From contig CAVQUX010000033.1 of the NCBI GenBank assembly GCA_963716925.1, positions 1 to 64,000 on the forward strand: a stretch of 64,000 nt of DNA, written 5' to 3'. Source of the DNA: DAISKN01 sp963716925 (GTDB lineage: Bacteria; Acidobacteriota; Vicinamibacteria; Marinacidobacterales; SMYC01). Under the pieces are notes generated by a model. It was not told where the DNA came from. It worked only from the letters and a program-made list of their open reading frames with translations, and did not search any database. Shown here piece by piece: positions 16,910 through 27,058 of this stretch; the stretch's first letter is position 1, and the number at the start of each line of letters is the position of its first letter. A program made the translations under genes and the position numbers.

Positions 16910-18643
16910 ATGATCCTACTGCTCGTCGCGGTCCTCGCCGTCTCTCGGGAAGACGTCTCTCGATCGGAGCTCACGGACACCGTCGATCGCCTCGCGGTGC
17001 TCGATCGCATCTCCGGAAGCGAAGGAGAGCGCGAGGCGAACGCGTACCTGAAGCGGAAGCTCACCGAGTACGGAGTTCCGTTCGATGCTTACGAGATGGA
17101 GCTCTACCTCAGCCACCCCATGAGCGCCTCGGTCACTGTCCTGACCCCCGAGCCGGCGAGGCTCGAGGCCATCAACCATGCCTTCTCCCGGTCGACCCCC
17201 ACGGGAGGCGTCGAAGGCGAGCTCGTCTACATCGGCCGGAACATGACGGCGGATCCGTTCGACGCTCCTCTCGTCGACTACGAAGCCATCGACGTGAAAG
17301 GCAAGATCGTCCTCGACGACGGTTTTCCCGCTCCCTATCGAGCGTTCGCGACCGAGAGAGCCGGCGCCCTCGCCCAGATCTACATCAACCCCGACGATCG
17401 GCTCCACAACATGACGGTGACCACCATCTGGGGTGCGCCGACGCCCGAGACCGCGCCGCTTCTCCCGCGGAATCCCATCGTCGCCATGAAGAGGCCCGAC
17501 GGGGACGGCCTTCGCGATCGCCTCGCGCGGGGAGAGAAAGTGCGGGTTCGTATCGACGGGGTCGTCGATACCCGCTGGCGGAGGACGGAGCTCGTCGTGG
17601 CCCGCATCGAGGGCACCGTCGAGGCGGAGAAGTTCGTCCTCATCGGAGGGCATATCGATTCCTGGCACGAAGGAGTCACCGACAACGCGACGGGAAACGC
17701 GGCGATGCTCGAGGCCGCGCGCCTTCTCCAGGGGAGCCGGGACCGTCTCCGGAGGAGCGTTCGCGTCGCCTGGTGGCCGGGCCACTCGCCGGGCCGCTAC
17801 GCCGGCTCGGCCTGGTACGCGGACCATTTCTTTTCGGATCTCAGGCGCAACGCCGTCGCCCACGTCAACATCGACTCCATCGGGACCCGGAGCGCGACCC
17901 GGTACTCGGCGACCCATATGGCGGAGCTCGAGCGTTTCAACCTCGACCTCATCCGGACGAAGACGGGACAGGAGCCCAAGGGCTCACGGCCGGGGAAAGT
18001 TGCCGACGAATCCTTCGTCGGTCTCGGAGTTCCGAGCGTGCGGTTCTCGAAATCCATTCCCGAGGGATCTCCGGATCGGGGGGTCGCCGACGGGAGCGGC
18101 GGCTCCTGGTGGTGGCACTCGCGCGAGGACAGCCGGGACAAGGTGGATCTCGACCTTCTCGTCGAGGAGACGGACCTCCTCGTGGCCCTGACCCAGGGCC
18201 TGGCCAGTCCGCCCCGCCTCCCCTACGACTTTCGAGCTACGGCGAAGGAGATGAGGGAGAAGCTCGAGGCGATCGAGCACTACGATACCCGGAATCTCCT
18301 CTCGCTCGTGGAGCGTTTCGCGGCGAAAGCCGAGACCCTCGCCTCGGTCTCCGAAAACGCCGCGACCGATCCGCTCGCGTTCAACGACGGGCTCATCCGC
18401 ATCGGCCGCGCGCTCAACTCCGTCTACTACAGCCGGAGCGGCCCCTACGATCAGGACGTGAACGAGCTCATTCCCCGGTTTCCCGGGCTCGCGATCGCGT
18501 CCGAGCTCTCGACGCTCGACCGGAACAGCGACGGGGCGCGGTTCCTGGAAGTCCGTCTGAAGCGGGAGGAGAACCGCGTCGAGGAAGCTCTTCGGGAAGC
18601 GCTCCAGGTCGCTGACGCGCTGACCGGCTCGAAAGAGCGGTGA
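16910..18643 (+). CDS. M28 family metallopeptidase with PA domain
   Basis: A 577-residue predicted exported aminopeptidase-like protein with a short hydrophobic start (MILLLVAVLAVSRED). A PA-like insert precedes the catalytic domain. Zinc ligands are visible in GGHIDSWHEGVTDNATGN (His and Asp) and WWHSREDSRDKVD (His). In place of the usual catalytic Glu-Glu after the central strand it reads VAWWPGHSPGRYAGS, so the general base of classical M28 peptidases is absent; other members of this subfamily appear to share the pattern. The C-terminal 150 residues are helical and unassigned. The ATG is preceded by GAGG. Confidence 0.85.
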   Translation: MILLLVAVLAVSREDVSRSELTDTVDRLAVLDRISGSEGEREANAYLKRKLTEYGVPFDAYEMELYLSHPMSASVTVLTPEPARLEAINHAFSRSTPTGGVEGELVYIGRNMTADPFDAPLVDYEAIDVKGKIVLDDGFPAPYRAFATERAGALAQIYINPDDRLHNMTVTTIWGAPTPETAPLLPRNPIVAMKRPDGDGLRDRLARGEKVRVRIDGVVDTRWRRTELVVARIEGTVEAEKFVLIGGHIDSWHEGVTDNATGNAAMLEAARLLQGSRDRLRRSVRVAWWPGHSPGRYAGSAWYADHFFSDLRRNAVAHVNIDSIGTRSATRYSATHMAELERFNLDLIRTKTGQEPKGSRPGKVADESFVGLGVPSVRFSKSIPEGSPDRGVADGSGGSWWWHSREDSRDKVDLDLLVEETDLLVALTQGLASPPRLPYDFRATAKEMREKLEAIEHYDTRNLLSLVERFAAKAETLASVSENAATDPLAFNDGLIRIGRALNSVYYSRSGPYDQDVNELIPRFPGLAIASELSTLDRNSDGARFLEVRLKREENRVEEALREALQVADALTGSKER

Positions 18644-18659
18644 GGGTCCAGACCGGGTT

Positions 18660-20108
18660 CTACTTGCCCCGCTTCTCCATCGCTTTTCGCAAGGTCTCGG
18701 CGAGGGAACCGAATCCACCGGCCTGGGCCTCGGCGGCGTCCTGAGTCGCCCTGTACTCTCGAGCCTCCTGCTTCTCGTTTGCGTCCTTCAGGGCTTTCCG
18801 GCTCAAGCGGATCCGGCGGCCGTCGACGTCGAGGACCATGACTTCCACATCGCTTCCCACGGGAAAGAGTCTCCGGAGGTCAGAGTCCCGCTCCGCTCCG
18901 GTCTCCTCGAGCGGCATGAGCCCGGTGCTGCCCGGCTTGAGGAACACGAAGACGCCGTAGCTTTCGTGGCGCTCGACTTTGCCGACGAGCCGCGCTCCGG
19001 GTTTGATCGGTTGCGCGCTCTCCGCCCTGGCCGTGCCCTTCTCGACGACCGCGACTCCGATCCTCTTGCGCTCGGTATCGATGCTCAGGATCTCGACGGC
19101 CACCGGCTCGCCCGCGGGCACCAGCGCTTTCCAGCCGTCCCCTTTCCCCGTCGGCGGGAAGGTGGACACGTGCGCGAGCCCTTCGATTCCGGGAGCGAGC
19201 TCTATGAAGGCGCCGAAGTCCGCCGAGCGAGTGACGTGCCCCATCAGCACCTGACCCACATCGAACGTGCTCGCGACCGAGGACCAGGGGTCCGCTGAAA
19301 GCTGCTTCAGCCCGAGGGAAATCTTTCCCTTCTCCTCGTCCACCAGCAGGACCTTGACCTCGATCTCGTCTCCCGGGCGCACCACGGAGGTCGGATCGGT
19401 AACCCGGGACCAGCCCATCTCGGAGACGTGCAGAAGACCCTGGATCCCGCCTCCGAGATCCACGAAGGCGCCATAGTCGCGCACCGATACCACGCGTCCC
19501 CGAAGGACGGCGTCCTTCACGATGAGCTTCTTCACCTCTTCCGCCCGCGCTCGTTCCTCTTCCTCGAGAAGCGCACGTCTCGAGACGACGATGTTCTTGC
19601 CGTCGCCTTTGTACTCGACGATGCGAAAGAGATAGACCTTGCCCTGATGGATCGCGGGATCCTCGGTGTAGCCCGTCCCGATTTGCGAGATGGGACAGAA
19701 GGCGCGCTGCCCCGAGAATCGAACCTCGTATCCGCCCTTGATGACCGCCTCGACCCGGCCCTCGACGGGAAGTCCTGACTCGAACGCGTCCCGCAGAGCC
19801 TCCCGGGTCGCGGCATGCCGGGCGAGCTTGTGGGACAGCTTCAGCCCGCCGGCCGTCGAGACCACGATTGCCTTGACGGTATCGCCGACCGAGACCTCCG
19901 TCCTGCCGTCGGCATCGGTCAGCTCCGCGAGGTCGATCGTCGCTTCGCCCTTCCCGCCGACGTCCACGAAGGCCACGTCGGCGCCGAGGGCGACGACCTT
20001 GCCCGAGATCTCGTCGCCCTCCCGGAACCGCTTGGGCTGGAGGGACTCCTCCAGCATTCGAGCGAAGTCTTCGTCTTCGTCTTCCGGAGGAGGAACGGGA
20101 GTGGTCAT
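18660..20108 (-). CDS. S1 RNA-binding domain protein, 30S protein S1-like
   Basis: A 482-residue protein with five S1 (OB-fold) domains, roughly residues 34-103, 119-187, 204-272, 289-360 and 376-445. The third is the most canonical (VSVRDYGAFVDLGGGIQGLLHVSEMGW). The N-terminus is acidic. Ribosomal S1 has six domains in E. coli and four to six in other phyla, so this may be the S1 of the organism or an extra paralogue. It is only seven bases downstream of the ankyrin gene, an odd neighbour for a ribosomal protein, which favours an accessory S1-like factor. Confidence 0.82.
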   Translation of the reverse strand: MTTPVPPPEDEDEDFARMLEESLQPKRFREGDEISGKVVALGADVAFVDVGGKGEATIDLAELTDADGRTEVSVGDTVKAIVVSTAGGLKLSHKLARHAATREALRDAFESGLPVEGRVEAVIKGGYEVRFSGQRAFCPISQIGTGYTEDPAIHQGKVYLFRIVEYKGDGKNIVVSRRALLEEEERARAEEVKKLIVKDAVLRGRVVSVRDYGAFVDLGGGIQGLLHVSEMGWSRVTDPTSVVRPGDEIEVKVLLVDEEKGKISLGLKQLSADPWSSVASTFDVGQVLMGHVTRSADFGAFIELAPGIEGLAHVSTFPPTGKGDGWKALVPAGEPVAVEILSIDTERKRIGVAVVEKGTARAESAQPIKPGARLVGKVERHESYGVFVFLKPGSTGLMPLEETGAERDSDLRRLFPVGSDVEVMVLDVDGRRIRLSRKALKDANEKQEAREYRATQDAAEAQAGGFGSLAETLRKAMEKRGK

Positions 20109-20115
20109 CGACTCC

Positions 20116-21810
20116 TCAGCAGCTCTTGCACTGATGATTGTTCTTCGACCCCAGGCTTTCGAGGAGCAAAACCGTTTCCGGGAACGGTTGAATCCTCTGA
20201 ACCGGCCCGTTCGCCATGTCGGCCGTCGTCTGGCCGCTGCGCGCGACGGCCGTCGGGTCCGCGCCCTTCGATATCAGGTAGCGGATGAGCTCGTTGTCCC
20301 CCCGCGCGGCCGCGTGGTGGAGAGGCGTGTAGCCGTTGTGATCGCGGGCGTTCACGTCGGCGCCGAGCTCTTCCACGAGGAACTTCACCGCGGGAAGCCA
20401 CCCGTCGGGGACGTGCCGGTGGGAGTTTCCGGCGAAGCCCTGGCCGTAGCCGACGCCGGAGGCCGCATGGATCGGGTAGACGGCCGGCCCGCCGAAGGGA
20501 ATCTCCGGAAGGCCGGAGTGATCCTTGCCGTCGCCGGCTCCGCCCGCCTCTTCGTCGACCCGCTCCGGGACTTTGATCGTCGGAAGCGTCGGGTCCGCGC
20601 CGTAGCGAAGGAGCAGGCGCATCGCTTCGATATCGAGGGCATAGGCGGCGCGCCAGAACGGCGTCGCGCCCGTGCGATCGACGCCCAGGAGATCCCGGTT
20701 GTACGTCGTGTACCAGAGCGTGTTCTCGAGCCGGGAGTTCGGATCCACTCCCGCCTTCAGGAGCCTTTCCATCATCTCCAGGTACGTCGTCTTCTGCTGC
20801 ATGTAAGCGACGGGCTGGGGATGCCGCGCCTTCGGCGCCCAGTTCATGTTGAGAGCGGCGTGGAGAGGCGTGTCGCCGGCCGCGCTCGCGATCTTCGGGT
20901 CCGCGCCCTTCTCGAAAAGGAGCATCGCCAGGTCGAAGTGCCCGTTGATGGTGGCGATGAGCATCGGGCTCACCCGCGTGGCCTCGCTCGTCTGGTTGAT
21001 GACGGCGCCTCCCTTGAGGAGCGCGAGCGCGGAATCGACGTGGCCGTCGCGCGCGGCGAGCAGGAGCGGCGTCAGGCCTCCCTGCCACCCGACCTGCCCG
21101 GCGTAGTTGAGGGGCTCGGGCTCGTTGCCGCGCTTCTCGGCCTCCTCTCTCTCCTTCTGCTTGTCCGCGGATTTCGGGTCACGGGATGCGGCGATGCGCT
21201 GGTTCCTCTCCCGGCGCTCCGCGCGGTCCGCCTTGTCGCGGGCGACGACGTCCACGACGAACGCGGTGAGCGCCGGATTGGCGCCCTTCTCGAGCAGCAC
21301 CTCGATCACCTCGGTTCGGCCCGCGGCCGCGGCGAACATCAGAGGCGTCTGTCCCCAGACGGGCTCGCGCGGGTCGACTTCGGCGCCGCCTGACAGCAGC
21401 GCCGCCACCGCGTCCGCGCTTCCCGACGCGGCGGCGAAGTGAAGAGGCACAGCACCGGTCTCGGTCCGCGCGTTCACGTCGGCCCCGGCGGCGACGAGAA
21501 CGGCGACGACTCCCGATCTCCCGGACGCGCTCGCCACGTGAAGCGGCCGGTGGGCGCCGAGCCTGGTTCCCGCCTCGAGATGCGCGCCGGATTCGATCAG
21601 AAGCTCCGCCATCGCCGTCGTTCCCGCGCGCGCCGCGCGATGGAGGGCGGTCATGCCGTCGCCCGGCGCCGCGTTCACATCGGCGCCCTCTTTCAAGAGA
21701 GCGCGCACCTTGTCGACGTCGTCGGAGCCCACGGCATCGAAGAGGGAATCCGTCGAGGGAGACGCGCCCAGGAGGAGGACGGCGCTCAGCAGAATCGCGC
21801 TCTTTCTCAT
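20116..21810 (-). CDS. secreted ankyrin-repeat protein
   Basis: A 564-residue protein with an N-terminal signal peptide (MRKSAILLSAVLLLGASP). At least eight ankyrin repeats are readable, with GADVN, TALHRAARAG, RPLHVASASG, TPLMFAAAAGR, TPLLLAARDGH and TPLHHAAARGD marking helix pairs. A charged, helical linker (KQKEREEAEKRG) interrupts the array at about residue 220. The C-terminus ends with three Cys/His residues (HQCKSC). It is 11 bases downstream of the DUF1552 gene; this trio recurs in Acidobacteria and Planctomycetes and its role is not established. Confidence 0.9.
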   Translation of the reverse strand: MRKSAILLSAVLLLGASPSTDSLFDAVGSDDVDKVRALLKEGADVNAAPGDGMTALHRAARAGTTAMAELLIESGAHLEAGTRLGAHRPLHVASASGRSGVVAVLVAAGADVNARTETGAVPLHFAAASGSADAVAALLSGGAEVDPREPVWGQTPLMFAAAAGRTEVIEVLLEKGANPALTAFVVDVVARDKADRAERRERNQRIAASRDPKSADKQKEREEAEKRGNEPEPLNYAGQVGWQGGLTPLLLAARDGHVDSALALLKGGAVINQTSEATRVSPMLIATINGHFDLAMLLFEKGADPKIASAAGDTPLHAALNMNWAPKARHPQPVAYMQQKTTYLEMMERLLKAGVDPNSRLENTLWYTTYNRDLLGVDRTGATPFWRAAYALDIEAMRLLLRYGADPTLPTIKVPERVDEEAGGAGDGKDHSGLPEIPFGGPAVYPIHAASGVGYGQGFAGNSHRHVPDGWLPAVKFLVEELGADVNARDHNGYTPLHHAAARGDNELIRYLISKGADPTAVARSGQTTADMANGPVQRIQPFPETVLLLESLGSKNNHQCKSC

Positions 21811-21821
21811 CACCCGCCTCC

Positions 21822-23219
21822 TCACAGAGACAACGAGAACGGCTCGGTGCTGTTGCCGAGGCTCGCGACGTCCGGGAGGCCGAGGATGTGCATCAAGCTC
21901 AGCATCACGTTCGCCATCGGGGTCGCCGGCTTCGCTCTCAGGTGCAGGCCTCCTTCGAGCTTTCCGTTCGCGCCTCCGGCGATGAACAGCGGACACCGCT
22001 TGTGATTGTGCACGTGGGGGTCGCCCATGGGCGACCCGTAGATCACCATCGTCTTGTCGAGCAGGGTCTTCTCGCCCTCCTGGATGCCCGCGAGCTTCGA
22101 GAGGAAGTACGGCACCAGGCTCACGTGGTACCGGTTGATGCGGAAGAACTCCTCGATGTTCTTCTCCTTGTCCCCGTGATGGGACGCGGGATGGAAGGGC
22201 TTGTCGACGCCGCTCTCGGGATAGACGCGGCCGCTCGCGTCCCGCCCCATCTTGAAGGAGAAGACACGGGTCATGTCGCCCTGCGAACGCGAGCGCCTGG
22301 AGGTCGAACATCAGCTTGACGTGCTCCTCGAAGGAGTCGGGAACCCCGGCGGGAGCCGTCGGCAGCTCCCTGCACCTCGCCGCTCTGGTTGCGCTCCTCG
22401 ACCTTCTGGATCCGGCGCTCGATCTCCCGGATGTTCGAGAGGTACTGGTCCATCCGGCGCCGGTCGGCGGGATCGAGCTCCCGGTTCAGCCGGTCCACCT
22501 CACCGAGAACGAAGTCGAGAACGCTCTTGCTCGTCCGCCTCCGGGCGGCCCGCTCTTCGGGGGTGCCCCCGGCGCCGAACAGCAGGTCGAACGCCGCGCG
22601 CGGGTCCCGGATCATGGGGAGGGGCTCGGTGGCCGACGCCCAGCTGATGGTGTCGGTGTAGACGCAGGAGTATCCGTAGGCGCATCCCCCGCCCTGGTCC
22701 ACGTTCTCGATGCAGAGCTGGATCGAGGGGATGGGCGTGTCCTGCCCGTAGCGCTGGGCGTAGATCTGGTCCATCGACGTTCCGACGAAGACGTCGGAGC
22801 TCTCGGTCTGCCGGGGGTGCGCCTGGGTCAGGTACACCGCGCTCGAGCGGAAGTGATCCCCGCCGATCTCCGGCGGAGTGGAGGCTTCGGCGTTCTCGAC
22901 GTCGGTATCGCTCACGATGGTGAGATTCTTCCGGAACGGCTCGAGGGAGCTCATTGCCGTCGGGGCGAGATCGAAATCGCGGCCCGTCGCGGCCGGAGAC
23001 CAGAAGTTCTGGCTCGCTCCCCACTTCGTCGCTCCCGCCGAGCCGTGCACCATCTCGATGGCCACGAGCCGCGTCCTCTCGAGCGAAGCCGAGACCGGAG
23101 TCGCCGACCAGGCCCGGCGCGCGGGGACCATCGCCTCCAGGAACGGAAGCGGCGATCGTCGCCCCGGCGCCCCGGAGGAACGTCCTTCTGGGAAGGTGTT
23201 TGCCCGTGAGAAATTTCAT
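21822..23219 (-). CDS. DUF1552 protein (three frameshifts)
   Basis: A Tat-exported protein of the DUF1552 family. The start MKFLTGKHLPRRTFLRGAGA contains a twin-arginine motif. Three extra bases break the frame: near 23151 (restoring IALPFLEAMVPARRAW), near 22369 (restoring VQELPTAPAGVPDSFEEHV) and near 22281 (restoring AFAGDMTRVFSFKMG). The repaired length is 464 residues. The first ATG overlaps the DUF1592 stop as ATGA. DUF1552 proteins always accompany DUF1592-type cytochromes; they have an alkaline-phosphatase-like fold reminiscent of DUF1501, but no activity is known. Confidence 0.85.
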
Positions 23220-25625
23220 CGACTGCCTCCGTGCATTTCTGTCTCTTCCTCGGCCGCCGCGGCCTTCGTCCGGAACGCCGGGCTTTTCACCACACCGAGG
23301 ACGAACGCCGACATGCGGTGGTCCTCCGTCTGCGCTTCCCGCACGATCGCCCGCACCGCGGGCATGTCGTAGTACTCGACGCGCCGGCCCAGGGCGTAGG
23401 CCATCAGGTTCTCGGTGAACGTCCGAAGAAACGACGTCGAGTAGTCGAGAAGAGCGGCCCTTAGGTCCTCGGGACTCCCGAGCCGCGTTCCATCATAGAG
23501 CTCGCCCGAGCTGTCGACGGGGACCCCGTTGTCCTTGATCCGCCAGGCTCCGGTCGCATCGAAGTTCTCGAGCGCGAGTCCGATGGGATCGATCATCACG
23601 TGACAGGACTGGCAGGCGGGGCTCGCGCGGTGCCGCTCCATCTGCTCCCGCACCGAGAGGAGGCGGCCTTCTTCCGCTTCGCCCGACTCTTCCAGCTCCG
23701 GCACGTCGGGCGGCGGCGGCGGCGGCGGGGTTCCCAGAAGGACTTCCAGGACCCACTTGCCCCGAAGGACCGGAGATGTCCGGTGGGCGTGAGAGGTCAG
23801 GGTCAGGATGCTTCCGTGCCCGAGGATTCCCCGCCGCTTCGCGTCGGGATAGGACACGCGGCGGAAATCCGTGCCGACGACGCCCGGAATTCCGTAGTGG
23901 CGGGCGAGACGCTCGTCGAGAAACGTGTAGTCGGCGGTCACGAGCTCGAGGGCGCTCCGGTCCTCGCGCACCAGACTCTCGAAGAACAGCTCGGTCTCGC
24001 GGCGCATCGACTGCTTGAGCTGATCGTAGAAGTCCGGGTACATCCGCACGTCCGGGTGCATCGGCTCGAGGTCGGGAAGCCGCAGCCACTGTTCGGCGAA
24101 GCGCGTCGCCAGCGCTCGAGACCGCGGGTCGGCGAGCATCCGCCGCACCTGCCGCTCGAGCTCTTCCGGATCGGACAGGCGGCCTTCCCCGGCGATCTTC
24201 AAGAGCTCTTCGTCGGGCCCGGCGCCCCAGAGGAAGAACGACAACCGCGAAGCCAGGTCGAGATCGAGGATCGGGTAGCTCCGGGATCCCGCGCTCGCGG
24301 GCGGCTCTTCGAGTCGGAACACGAAATGAGGGCTCGCCAGGATTCCTTCGAGCGCGGTGCGAATGCCCGCCCTCGAAGCCGCCGTCGGCCGCTCCGACGC
24401 GGTAGAGATCGAGCAGAGGGTCGAGATCGCGGCGAGCGACGGGCCTCCGGTAAGCCTGAGCGGCGAGCCTCGAGACGATCGTCTCGGCGCAGGCGGCCTC
24501 CTCGGCCCGCGATGCGGGACGACAGCTGAAGATCCGGCGCCGGCTTTCCGTCTCCGAGACCCCCGTCGGATCGAAGGGACCGGTGATCGCGAGGTCGCGC
24601 AGGTGCGGAAGACTCGTCATTCCGTAGGCATCGGCGATGCTGGTGCTGGCGATGGACCAGTCGTGCGGCCGGATCAGGTCCTGGACCGGTCCTTCGAACT
24701 TCTTGAGGAAGGCGGCGGAGATTCGCTGCGGGCCCGCGCGCACGAAGATGGGCTCGCTCCGCAGATTGACCCCGTTCGGGTCCGAGACGTGCATCCAGCG
24801 ATCGATGGGGAGGAGCGCCGCCCTTTCGCCATTCACCGAGATCTCGATCTGTTCCGGGTTCCCGGCGGAGGTATGGAGCGTGGCCTGGCCGCTTCCGTGA
24901 AGAGCACCCGTGGTCTCGTGGTGGAAAGAGACCCGGAACAGGTAGTGGCCGTCGGCGGGGAAATTGTGGACCACGGAGATCCCCCCGCGGGTTCCGTAGG
25001 GCGCCCCCTCCACCTGCTCCGTCTGCGAAACCCACCGGGTAACCTTATAAGTAGCTTCCCGGGCCGTGGCGTTCGCGTCGCCGACGGCGAGCCGGGAGAG
25101 CTCGCTCGCCCCGCGGAGATATCCCTCGAGGAGCGTCGCCGAGAGCATCTGGGCGTCGGCGATGTTGTCGAAATTCGCGCTCTTGGTGTCCGGCGGAAGG
25201 TAGTCGCCCGGCGCGATGTCGAGCGCCAGGAGATCCCGGATGGCGCTCTGGTACTCCGCCCGGTTGAGCCGCTGAAACGTCCGGCGGCCGGGGTTGGGGT
25301 GGGCCTTGGAGCTTTCGTCGAGTCGGGTCTCGAGGAGAGTCGCGAGCGCGTCGAGGTCCTGCTCCGGGGGCCGAGGCACTCCGGCGGGGGGCATCATGCC
25401 GGCGCGGAGCTTCCGGACCATCTTCTCCGCGAGCTCCGCCGCGCTTTCGGGCGCCGACACGTCGAATGAATCGAGGGACATGTTGCCCGAGAACGAGGCG
25501 TCGTTATGGCAGAGCCGGCAGTTGTCGTCGACTACGGCGCGAGCGGTGTCTTGCGAGGGGCCGGCTTCGAGGGAGACTGCCAGGAGCAGACCCCGAAAAC
25601 CGAGAATCGCCGCCTTGATTCTCAT
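23216..25625 (-). CDS. DUF1587/DUF1592/DUF1588/DUF1585 cytochrome c-type protein (frameshifted)
   Basis: A large exported haem protein, 802 residues after repair. The N-terminal haem c site is CRLCH; a second CxxCH, CQSCH, lies in the DUF1588 part (MIDPIGLALENFDATG). The domains in order are DUF1587 (residues about 110-180), a carbohydrate-binding-like insert, DUF1595/DUF1592, DUF1588 and DUF1585 (LGRRVEYYDMPAVR). An extra G near 24366 interrupts the frame after DGGFEGG; repair gives IRTALEGILASPHFVFRLEE. This is the first gene of the operon with DUF1552, ankyrin and S1 genes. In Planctomycetes such sets are tied to polysaccharide use, without direct proof. Confidence 0.85.
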
Positions 25626-25696
25626 CGAGACATCACAACCAGGGCCCAGCTTACCATCGATCCCGCGAGAGGGGCCAGGACTGCTAAGATCTCGGC

Positions 25697-26771
25697 GTGG
25701 AACTTCCGCTTCCGCCTCCCGTCGAGCCCATGCTCGCGAAGCTCGTCGATGCTCTTCCCGAAGGCGACTCCTGGATCTTCGAGCCGAAGTGGGACGGCTT
25801 CCGGGTCCTGGTCTTCCGGGACGGGAACGAGTGGTACCTGCAGAGCCGCGACCTCAAGCCCTTGAACCGCTACTTTCCCGAGCTCGAGGCGCCTCTCCTC
25901 GAATCGCTTCCCCCGCGCGCTGTCGTCGACGGGGAGCTCGTCATCCAAGGGGAGAAAGGCCTGGAGTTCGAGGCCTTGCAGCTCCGCCTTCATCCGGCCG
26001 CCTCCCGAGTCAAGAAGCTCGCGGCCGAGATCCCGGCGTCGATCGTCCTCTGGGATCTGTTGTGTGAAGGAAGCGACAGCCTGATGTCCCGGCCGTTCGC
26101 GGAGCGCCGCACCCGCCTCGAGAAGGCACTCGCGAAGGCCCGTCCGCCGGTTCATTTGACCCCTTTCACGCGCGACCGCGACGTCGCCGCCGATTGGTTC
26201 GAGCGCTTCGAAGGCGCGGGGCTCGACGGAGTGATGGCGAAAGCCGCCGACGGAGCCTACCAGCCGGGCAAGCGCGTCATGCTGAAGGTCAAGCACCAGC
26301 GAACCGTCGACGTCGTTTTGGCGGGATTTCGCTGGCACAAGAATGCCGTGGGGGAGGCCGTGGGGTCGTTTCTTCTCGGCCTCTTCGACGTGAGCGGTCG
26401 TCTCCAACACGTGGGGGTGGCGGCGAGCTTCACCGAGAAGCGGCGCCGCGAGCTGGTCAGCAGAGCTCGCCCCTCTCCGGGAGAACGCCCTCGCGAATCA
26501 TCCGTGGAAGGAATGGTCCGAGTGGGAGCGCGGTCAGCGGGTGCCGGGGGTGAAGAGTCGATGGAGCCGGGACAAGACCCTCGAGTGGGAGCCCCTTCGC
26601 CCCGAGCGCGTTCTCGAAGTCGCCTTCGACCACATGCAGGGCACGAGGTTTCGCCACACGGCCCACTTCGTACGCTTCAGGCCCGACAAGCCGCCCGCGG
26701 CCTGCACCTACGATCAGCTCGACGTGACGCCGCCCTACGAGCTCGAGCGGATCTTTGGTCCGTCGCCGTAG
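25697..26771 (+). CDS. ATP-dependent DNA ligase, LigD ligase-domain type (frameshifted)
   Basis: A 357-residue stand-alone ligase after repair. The nucleotidylated Lys is K31 in FEPKWDGFR (motif I). VVDGELVI, GVMAKAADGAYQPGKR and MLKVKHQRTVD are the later nucleotidyltransferase motifs, followed by an OB-fold. One extra base near 26462 breaks the frame after RRRELVS; repair gives ELAPLRENALANHPWKEW and continues to ELERIFGPSP. The start is GTG. It has no polymerase or phosphoesterase domain; the LigD-type polymerase is encoded 0.8 kb away on the other strand. No Ku gene is in the window. Confidence 0.9.
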
Positions 26772-26857
26772 CCGAGCTCAATCGACGACGGCGATCCCTG
26801 CGGGGCGCGGCTGCAAGATGCCGACGCGCTGTCGCTCCAGACGAGTTCGGACCGGAA

Positions 26858-27058
26858 TCACAGCGCGAAAGGTTCCTGTCCCTCATGCGTCTTTCGGCGT
26901 CGAGAGGGGCCGTCGGACGGTTGTCGAGAGAGAAAGCGAAGATACTCGGCGAACGAAAGCCGCCGGCCCTCCCGGATTCGCTTGAGCGCGGCCACGTCTT
27001 CCGCAGTGGTCGGCAGATCCCTTTCCAGATCCAGCGGCTCAGGACGCTTCGAGCTCAT
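26858..27058 (-). CDS. small conserved-looking partner of nucleotidyltransferase
   Basis: A 66-residue protein from ATG 27058, MSSKRPEPLDLERDLPTTAE at its start, then DVAALKRIREGRRLSFAEYL. It is rich in charged residues and probably helical. The start lies inside the end of the nucleotidyltransferase gene (20-base overlap), which implies translational coupling. The tight overlap and size suggest an antitoxin-like or regulatory partner, but no known antitoxin motif is visible. Confidence 0.6.
   Translation of the reverse strand: MSSKRPEPLDLERDLPTTAEDVAALKRIREGRRLSFAEYLRFLSRQPSDGPSRRRKTHEGQEPFAL

Noticed and set aside
20116..22311. A 731-residue frame beginning in DUF1552
   Set aside because: The N-terminal part is out of frame with DUF1552; the real ankyrin gene starts at 21810 with a signal peptide.
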